Shown here: positions 58,436 through 64,000 of the stretch, piece after piece
Numbering within the stretch: the stretch's first letter is position 1
Layout: every line of letters begins with the position of its first letter
Assembly: GCF_030623445.1 (NCBI RefSeq)
Contig: NZ_CP130613.1
Span: 248,001-312,000, forward strand
Length of the DNA stretch: 64,000 nucleotides
Reading direction: 5' to 3'
Origin: Pseudogemmatithrix spongiicola
GTDB taxonomy: Bacteria; Gemmatimonadota; Gemmatimonadetes; Gemmatimonadales; Gemmatimonadaceae
Made by a program: the position numbers and the translations under genes
Notes under the pieces: generated by a model
Seen by the model: the letters and a program-made list of their open reading frames with translations, nothing else
Told to the model about the DNA's origin: nothing
The model's database searches: none

Positions 58436-60286
58436 ATGACCTCCCCGGACTTCAGCACGACGCCATTCTTCGCGGGGCTCCCCGATCAGCTCCGCTGGCA
58501 CCTCTCGCAAGTCGCCGAACGTCACGAGTACCCCGTCGGCGCGAAGCTCTTCTCCAACGGCGAGCCGCGGCAAGCCTTCTGGGTGATCCTCGAGGGCACG
58601 CTCGCCATCGAGCTCACGGGCGAAGGCGAGCCGCACCGGCTCGCCACGCTCGGACCGGGCGATGTGGTCGGCGAGAGCATCCTGCTGCAGGACGACACGC
58701 ACCACACCGACGGCACGGTGCTCGCGCCGATGGTGGCGGTGCGGTTCGGCAAGCGGGCGCTCGAGGCGCTGCTGAAGGACCAGCCGCGGCTGCATGCCGC
58801 CTTGCTGGCGCGTTCGGCGCGGGTGCTCGCGGCGCGCCTCAAGGCCGCGGACGCCACGCTCTCTGGCCGCGACCGCGCCGCGGGCTTCGGCGGGCCGACG
58901 CGTGACGAGAAGGACCTGCTGGGCGTGCGGCAGGTGCCGCAGGCGGCGCTCTACGGCGTGCAGACACTGCGTGCCATCGAGAACTTCCCGATCACGGGCG
59001 TGGCGCTGCACGACTTTCCGGAGCTGATCGTCGCGCTGGCGCAGGTGAAGGAAGCGGCCGCGAAGGCGAATCGCGAACTCGGGACGCTCGACGCCGACGT
59101 CGCCGAAGCGATCGTGAAGGCCTGCCACGAGATCGCCGCGGGCACCCACCACGAGCATTTCCGCGTCGACATGATCCAGGGCGGGGCGGGGACCTCGACG
59201 AACATGAACGCCAACGAGGTCATCGCCAACCGTGCCTGCGAGCTGCTCGGCGTGCCGCGCGGCACGTACACGCGCGTGCATCCCAACGAGCACGTGAACT
59301 TGGCGCAGAGCACGAATGACGTCTATCCCACGGCCGTGCGCCTGGCGATCCACAGCGCGATCGGCACGCTGCAGCAGGAGATGCGCGGGCTCGTCGAGGC
59401 GTTCCGCGCGAAGGGCAAGGAGTTCGCGCCGCATGTGAAGATGGGCCGCACGCAGCTGCAGGACGCCGTGCCGATGACGCTGGGCCAGGAGTTCCGGGCG
59501 TTCGGCAACACGATCGCCGAGGACGTGGACCGGCTCGAGGAAGCGAAGGCCTTGCTGCGCGAGATCAACATGGGCGCGACGGCGATCGGGACGGGCATCA
59601 CGGCGCCGGCGGGCTACACGGAGAAGGTGCGGGCGCAGCTGAGCCAGGTGACGGGCCTGCAGTTGATCACCGCGCCGGACCTCGTGGAGGCGACGAGCGA
59701 CACGGGCGGCTTCGTGCAGGTGAGCGGCGTGCTCAAGCGCTGCGCGGTGAAGCTGAGCAAGGTCTGCAACGACCTGCGATTGCTGAGCAGCGGTCCGCGC
59801 ACGGGGTTGGCGGAGATCCGCCTGCCGGCCATGCAACCGGGCTCGAGCATCATGCCGGGCAAGGTGAACCCCGTGATTCCCGAGGCGGTGAACCAGGTCT
59901 GCTTCGACGTCATCGGCGGCGACGTGACGGTGACGCTGGCCGCCGAGGCGGGGCAGCTGCAGCTGAACGTGTTCGAGCCGATCATCGCGTTCCGGCTGCT
60001 GCGGAACATCAGCGCGCTCACCAACGCGGTGCGCGTGCTGCGGGAAAAGTGCGTGGTCGGCATCGAGGCCAACCCGCAGGTGATGCGCGAGTACGTGGAG
60101 CGCTCGATCGGCCTCGTGACGGCGCTGCTGCCGGCGTTGGGCTACGAGCAATGCACGGCGTTGGCGAAGGAAGCGCTCGAGAGCGGGCGCGGAGTGGCCG
60201 AGCTGGTCATCGAGAAGAAGCTCATGACGCGCCGGCAACTCGACGAGGTGTTGGACCCCGCGGCGATGGTCAGCGGGAGTCACTGA
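58436..60286 (+). CDS. cNMP-binding-type domain fused to aspartate ammonia-lyase
   Basis: 616 residues. About residues 10-125 form a cyclic-nucleotide-binding-type jelly roll (FSNGEPRQAFWVILEGTLAI, LGPGDVVGESILLQD). The helical hinge runs to about 145. From about 150 on it is a complete fumarase/aspartase superfamily enzyme: STNMNANEVIANRA, HPNEHVNLAQSTNDVYPTAV, signature PGSSIMPGKVNPVIPEAVNQ (about 466-485), and C-terminal AHSP-like tail with RRQLDEVLDP. AspA makes fumarate and ammonia from aspartate. The usual phosphate-binding Arg of the cAMP pocket is not seen (HHTDGTVLA), so the ligand is open. Confidence 0.9.
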   Translation: MTSPDFSTTPFFAGLPDQLRWHLSQVAERHEYPVGAKLFSNGEPRQAFWVILEGTLAIELTGEGEPHRLATLGPGDVVGESILLQDDTHHTDGTVLAPMVAVRFGKRALEALLKDQPRLHAALLARSARVLAARLKAADATLSGRDRAAGFGGPTRDEKDLLGVRQVPQAALYGVQTLRAIENFPITGVALHDFPELIVALAQVKEAAAKANRELGTLDADVAEAIVKACHEIAAGTHHEHFRVDMIQGGAGTSTNMNANEVIANRACELLGVPRGTYTRVHPNEHVNLAQSTNDVYPTAVRLAIHSAIGTLQQEMRGLVEAFRAKGKEFAPHVKMGRTQLQDAVPMTLGQEFRAFGNTIAEDVDRLEEAKALLREINMGATAIGTGITAPAGYTEKVRAQLSQVTGLQLITAPDLVEATSDTGGFVQVSGVLKRCAVKLSKVCNDLRLLSSGPRTGLAEIRLPAMQPGSSIMPGKVNPVIPEAVNQVCFDVIGGDVTVTLAAEAGQLQLNVFEPIIAFRLLRNISALTNAVRVLREKCVVGIEANPQVMREYVERSIGLVTALLPALGYEQCTALAKEALESGRGVAELVIEKKLMTRRQLDEVLDPAAMVSGSH

Positions 60287-60301
60287 ACAGGGAGCGGGAC
60301 G

Positions 60302-60676
60302 ATGGGAGGCATCAAGCTCGACGGCGCGGGCACGCAGAAGATGAAGACGATCGAGGAGGCGCTGCTGACCGTGCAGACGATCCACGGTCTGGTGGAGCGC
60401 ATGGCGGTGGATGTGAAGAACAACCGCGGCGTCGGCGTGATTCCCGGGCAGATCAAGCGCATCGCGACGAACCTGCAGGGGCAGCTGAAGGCGCAGTTCG
60501 GGCTGATCGCGGACCAAGTCGCGGCGATGATCGTGGCGATGGGGCGCGGGGGCGGCGAGCAGGGGAAGGTGCGCGTGCTGCGGGAGGCCGTGGCGCAGCT
60601 TCGCACGGCGCTCGAGATCAACGCGGCGAAGGTGAAGAAGGACCACGCGGTGGCGATCGAGCTCGCGCCCGAGTGA
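60302..60676 (+). CDS. Small helical protein of unknown function
   Basis: 124 residues, mainly amphipathic helix (TIEEALLTVQTIHGLVERMA, LQGQLKAQFGLIADQVAAMI), Lys/Ala-rich at the end, no Cys. It starts 15 bases after the aspartase gene with AGGGAGCGGGACG in front, so it is probably co-transcribed. No family recognised. Confidence 0.65.
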   Translation: MGGIKLDGAGTQKMKTIEEALLTVQTIHGLVERMAVDVKNNRGVGVIPGQIKRIATNLQGQLKAQFGLIADQVAAMIVAMGRGGGEQGKVRVLREAVAQLRTALEINAAKVKKDHAVAIELAPE

Positions 60677-60713
60677 GCGTGGGCCCGCCGGGCCTGCGAG
60701 AGATGGACAGTCC

Positions 60714-60743
60714 TAGGACCGCCACAGGGACTGCTCGGTCCTA
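60714..60743. other. Hairpin after the 60302-60676 gene
   Basis: TAGGACCG / CGGTCCTA (8-bp perfect stem, 14-base loop) 37 bases after the stop codon. No T-tract; possible terminator or operator. Confidence 0.4.
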
Positions 60744-60783
60744 AACCATTCCAGACGCGGAATATAGGGGCCGCTCCGCTTGT

Positions 60784-60810
60784 CCCACCCGAAAGGGTGG
60801 GATAGCTTTT
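60784..60810 (+). terminator. GAAA-tetraloop hairpin before the oxidase operon
   Basis: CCCACCC-GAAA-GGGTGGG followed by ATAGCTTTT. A second imperfect hairpin (GGGTC-GTCCG with CGGAC-GACCC) follows at about 60813-60845. The pair sits 60 bases before the subunit II start, so it could terminate upstream transcription or act in the leader of the oxidase mRNA. Confidence 0.5.
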
Positions 60811-60869
60811 CCGGGTCGTGTCCGCGGACAATTCCCGGACCGACCCGATCCCCCCCAGCCACACACATC

Positions 60870-62132
60870 ATGTCGATGCTGCGCTTGCGCCAGACAGCAC
60901 CAGCCCTGCTCACGGCAGTGGTGGTCCTGGCGCTCACCGCATGCGGTGGAATGGAGTCCGCTCCCAACTCCACCTTCAATCACACCACGGATTTCAACAC
61001 GGCCGTCGATGGGCTGTGGGACCGTCTCCTGCTGCTGGGGACGATCGTGTTCGTGGTGGTCGAGATTGCGCTGATCTACACGATCATCCGCTTCCGGAAG
61101 CGTCCGGGCGGACCGGAGGCGAAGCAGATCCACGGCAACGTCGCGCTCGAGATCACGTGGACGGCGATCCCGGCGGTGATCCTGGCGTTCATCGCCGTGC
61201 CGACGGTGAAGACGATCTTCCAGACGCAGGCGCCGGCGCCGGCGGGGGCGTTGACGATCGAGGTCACGGGGCACCAGTGGTGGTGGGAGTTCCACTACCC
61301 GGAGTACGGCGTGACGACGGCCAACGAGGTCTACGTGCCGGTGGGCCGCACGGCGAACTTCGTGCTGCGCACGAAGGACGTGCTGCATTCCTTCTGGGTG
61401 CCGCAGATGGGCGGCAAGCGCGACCTGATCTCGAACAAGACGAACATGCTCTGGTTCACGCCGAACGCGGACCTGGGCACGAATGCGTACAACGGCTTCT
61501 GCCTCGAGTACTGCGGGGCGAGCCATGCGAACATGAAGTTCCGGATGTTCACGGTGCAGCCCGACGAGTTCGCGTCGTGGGTGGCGCACCAGGCGCGTCC
61601 GGCGCTTCCGCACGACTCGACCCGAGCCACCGCGGCGCCGGCGGTTCCCACTGTGACGGTGGCTTCGGCCGCCGGCACCCCGCCGGCGCCCGCGATGTCT
61701 CCCGACCTCGGGTACGTCTTCCCGGCCAGCGAGCTGCCCGAGCACGTGATGCCGCAGACGCCGCTGCCGGCGCGGCTGCAGTTCGACGACGCCGTGCTCG
61801 CGCAGGGCGATGCCAAGCGCGGCGAGACGTCGTTCATGATGGGTGGCTGCATCGGTTGCCACGCGATCAACGGCAACCCGATGGCGCTGAGCAACATCGG
61901 ACCGAACCTGACGCACTTCGCCAGCCGGCACACGCTGGGCGGCGGCCTCTTCCCGAACGACGACCGGCACCTCGCACGCTGGATCAAGAACGCCAAGGCG
62001 ATGAAGCCGGGCGCGCAGATGAACGTGATCGGCGTCGGCGAATACGACCCCATCCTCAAGGGTCCCGTCACCGCGGGCCTCACCGATGCGCAGATCGCCG
62101 ATGTCGTGGCGTACCTGCGGTCGCTCAAGTGA
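60870..62132 (+). CDS. ctaC: caa3-type cytochrome c oxidase subunit II with fused cytochrome c
   Basis: 420 residues. Lipoprotein signal (VVVLALTACGG). Two TM helices (LLLLGTIVFVVVEIALIYTI, AIPAVILAFIAVPTVKTIF). CuA domain with VTGHQWWWEFHYPEYG, LHSFWVPQMGGK and the CuA ligands in FCLEYCGASHANMKF. An Ala/Pro linker follows, then a C-terminal cytochrome c with heme motif GGCIGCHAINGNP. It passes electrons from the fused heme to CuA of the terminal oxidase. ctaD starts 17 bases downstream. Confidence 0.95.
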   Translation: MSMLRLRQTAPALLTAVVVLALTACGGMESAPNSTFNHTTDFNTAVDGLWDRLLLLGTIVFVVVEIALIYTIIRFRKRPGGPEAKQIHGNVALEITWTAIPAVILAFIAVPTVKTIFQTQAPAPAGALTIEVTGHQWWWEFHYPEYGVTTANEVYVPVGRTANFVLRTKDVLHSFWVPQMGGKRDLISNKTNMLWFTPNADLGTNAYNGFCLEYCGASHANMKFRMFTVQPDEFASWVAHQARPALPHDSTRATAAPAVPTVTVASAAGTPPAPAMSPDLGYVFPASELPEHVMPQTPLPARLQFDDAVLAQGDAKRGETSFMMGGCIGCHAINGNPMALSNIGPNLTHFASRHTLGGGLFPNDDRHLARWIKNAKAMKPGAQMNVIGVGEYDPILKGPVTAGLTDAQIADVVAYLRSLK

Positions 62133-62149
62133 CCGGGAGAAACTGACCA

Positions 62150-64000
62150 ATGGCTAGCATTGCTGCCCCCACGCACGCCGGCTCGGTGTCCACGCCGGCG
62201 GAGCAGACCGGGATCTGGAGCTGGATCACAACGGTCGATCACAAGCGGATCGGCACGCTGTACCTCTGGACCGCACTGATCTTCTTCCTGATCGGCGGCT
62301 TCGAGGCCGTCCTGATCCGCACGCAGCTCATGCGCCCGAACATGGGCTTCGTGAGCGCCGAGACGTACAACCAGCTGTTCACGATGCACGGCACGACGAT
62401 GGTGTTCCTCGCCGTCATGCCGCTCTCGGCCGCGTTCTTCAACTATCTCATCCCGCTGCAGATCGGTGCGCGTGACGTCGCCTTCCCGCGGCTCAACGCG
62501 TTCTCGTACTGGGTGTACCTGCTGGGCGGCATCTTCATCACGATGCCGATCCTCTTCAAGGTCGCGCCGGACGGCGGCTGGTTCGGCTATGCGCCGCTGA
62601 CGACGAACCGGTTCTCGTCGGGCCCCAACATCGACTTCTGGGTGCTGGGCCTGCAGATCCTCGGCGTGAGCTCGCTGGCCGCGGCGTTCAACTTCATCAC
62701 GACGATCATCAACATGCGGGCGCCGGGCATGAGCCTGATGCGCATGCCGATGTTCACGTGGATGTCGTTCGTGGTGCAGTTCCTGATCATCCTCGCGTTC
62801 CCGCCGATCACGGTGGCGCTGTTCTTCCTGCTGATGGACCGCTTCTTCGGGACGAACTTCTACGCCATCGCCGCCGGCGCCGACCCGCTGCTGTGGCAGC
62901 ACCTGTTCTGGGTGTTCGGCCACCCCGAGGTGTACATCCTGATCCTGCCCGCCTTCGGCCTCGTGTCGGAGGTGCTGCCGACCTTCTCGAAGAAGCCGCT
63001 GTTCGGCTACAACGTGATGGTCTACTCGGGCATCATGATCGGCTTCCTCGGCTTCGGCGTCTGGGCCCACCACATGTTCGCGGTGGGCATGGGCGCGGTC
63101 GCGGACTCGATCTTCTCGCTGATGACGATGCTCATCGCGATCCCGACGGGCGTGAAGATCTTCAACTGGATCGCGACGATGTGGGCGGGCGAGATCCGCT
63201 TCACGGTCCCGATGAAGTTCGCCATCGCGCTCATCGCGATGTTCACGATCGGCGGCATCTCGGGCGTGATGCACAGCTCGCCGCCGTCCGACCTGCAGCA
63301 GACGGACACGTACTTCGTGGTGGCGCACTTCCACTACGTGCTGTTCGGCGGCTCGATCATGGGCATCTTCGCCGGCATCTACTTCTACTATCCGAAGATG
63401 ACCGGCCGGCATCTCGACGAGACGCTGGGCAACTGGCACTTCTGGCTGAACTTCATCGGCATGAACCTCACGTTCTTCCCGATGCACTTCAGCGGCCTCA
63501 CCGGTATGTCGCGCCGCATCTATACGTACGACGCCGGCCAGGGCTGGGACCTGTGGAACCTGCTCGCGACCTACGGCACGTACCTGCTGGTGGTGGCGAC
63601 GTCGGTGTTCGTGTGGAACTTCGTCCGCAGCCGCACGCGCGGCGCGATCGCCGGCAACGACCCCTGGGGCGCGGCGACGCTCGAGTGGTCCATCCCCTCG
63701 CCGCCGCCGGAGTACAACTTCGCGCAGCTGCCCGAGGTGACGTCGCGCTATCCGCTCTGGGACCTCAAGGCCCCGGAGAAGACCGCCGGCATCGAGCACT
63801 CGCATGCCGACGCGATGACGATCACCGACGCGCACGCCGTGCCGGTGCACGAGGAGACCGAGCGGCACACGGCCAAGGAACTCGGCATCCCGATGCCGTT
63901 GCCGACCGCCAAGCCGCTGTTCGTGGCGTTCATGATGGTCGTGATGTTCAGCGGCCTGCTCTTCCTGCGCAACGACATGTTCGCCGTGGCGATGACGCTC
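62150..64000 (+). CDS. ctaD: Cytochrome c oxidase subunit I, 3' end outside window
   Basis: 617 codons visible without a stop. Ligand motifs: FTMHGTTMVFLAV (heme a His), VFGHPEVYILILP (CuB His and cross-linked Tyr), WAHHMFAVG (two CuB His), and VVAHFHYVLFGG (heme a3/heme a His). About a dozen TM helices. The C-terminal extension beyond the usual about 530 residues (ERHTAKELGIPMPLPTAKPL, then FVAFMMVVMFSGLLFL) suggests an extra helix or a fused subunit. It reduces O2 to water and pumps protons. Start ATG at 62150, GGGAGAA upstream. Confidence 0.95.
   Translation, partial: MASIAAPTHAGSVSTPAEQTGIWSWITTVDHKRIGTLYLWTALIFFLIGGFEAVLIRTQLMRPNMGFVSAETYNQLFTMHGTTMVFLAVMPLSAAFFNYLIPLQIGARDVAFPRLNAFSYWVYLLGGIFITMPILFKVAPDGGWFGYAPLTTNRFSSGPNIDFWVLGLQILGVSSLAAAFNFITTIINMRAPGMSLMRMPMFTWMSFVVQFLIILAFPPITVALFFLLMDRFFGTNFYAIAAGADPLLWQHLFWVFGHPEVYILILPAFGLVSEVLPTFSKKPLFGYNVMVYSGIMIGFLGFGVWAHHMFAVGMGAVADSIFSLMTMLIAIPTGVKIFNWIATMWAGEIRFTVPMKFAIALIAMFTIGGISGVMHSSPPSDLQQTDTYFVVAHFHYVLFGGSIMGIFAGIYFYYPKMTGRHLDETLGNWHFWLNFIGMNLTFFPMHFSGLTGMSRRIYTYDAGQGWDLWNLLATYGTYLLVVATSVFVWNFVRSRTRGAIAGNDPWGAATLEWSIPSPPPEYNFAQLPEVTSRYPLWDLKAPEKTAGIEHSHADAMTITDAHAVPVHEETERHTAKELGIPMPLPTAKPLFVAFMMVVMFSGLLFLRNDMFAVAMTL

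Noticed and set aside
58364-60646. 760-codon minus-strand open frame
   Set aside because: Antisense shadow of the fused aspartase.
60784-60848. Known riboswitch class before ctaC
   Set aside because: No cobalamin, TPP, SAM or other riboswitch core was recognisable; only simple hairpins.
61331-63868. 845-codon minus-strand open frame
   Set aside because: Antisense shadow of ctaC/ctaD; low-complexity charged translation.

Overview
The window is a 64 kb, very GC-rich, densely coded chromosomal segment from a Gram-negative bacterium. The best guess at lineage is Gemmatimonadota or a close relative. This is an inference from the GC-rich codon use, the many secreted and lipoprotein beta-propellers, a caa3-type oxidase with a fused cytochrome c, and a eukaryote-like squalene synthase. 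No rRNA or tRNA gene was seen. No stretch longer than 300 bases lacks an assigned gene or element.

Layout. 1-10.5 kb: the 3' part of an EF-G-like GTPase converges on a tightly packed ten-gene minus-strand cluster (thyX, a FAD oxidase, squalene/phytoene synthase, three proteins of unknown role, a double-zinc-ribbon protein, an RNase H-like protein with an altered active site, an M20 peptidase, and a protein with a histone-H1-like tail). 10.6-15.1 kb: a CoA-transferase, an ECF sigma factor with a small partner, then a nested mobile region. In that region a GxxExxY nuclease-like gene lies between 26-bp inverted repeats, one of which is split by an IS110-family element; a DinB-like gene follows. 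15-23.4 kb: lpd and odhB (2-oxoacid dehydrogenase E3 and E2) separated by two lipoprotein genes, then an alcohol dehydrogenase and membrane proteins. 23.4-26.3 kb: gyrA bracketed by two 122-bp hairpin repeats. 26.3-30.2 kb: three secreted propeller paralogues. 30.2-37.5 kb: an RND efflux adaptor and two tandem RND permeases. 37.5-43.8 kb: small membrane and secreted proteins, threonine dehydratase, a zinc-ribbon protein kinase and an esterase. 43.9-47.6 kb: a compositionally different trio (lipoprotein behind a C11 tract, lipase, PQQ-like propeller). 47.6-55.8 kb: a CoA-binding protein, saccharopine dehydrogenase family, redoxin, YjbQ, ArsR plus double SRPBCC, leuS and a chemoreceptor. 55.8-64 kb: asparaginase-like hydrolase, M20 peptidase, an aspartase with a fused cNMP-type domain, and the start of a caa3 oxidase operon.

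The most interesting feature is the IS110 element at 13301-14448. Its 5' noncoding region can be folded by eye into two guide loops like those of IS110 bridge RNAs. The first loop matches the reconstructed insertion site on both sides of a CT core. The second matches the element's own ends. The insertion site is an arm of the inverted repeat bounding the GxxExxY gene. Copies of that repeat recur as gene-less hairpins around gyrA and at 49.25 kb. Together they look like a REP-like repeat family with a candidate nuclease and a bridge-RNA element that targets it. A separate set of palindromes with TGAACTGC-type ends overlaps stop codons in convergent intergenic regions.
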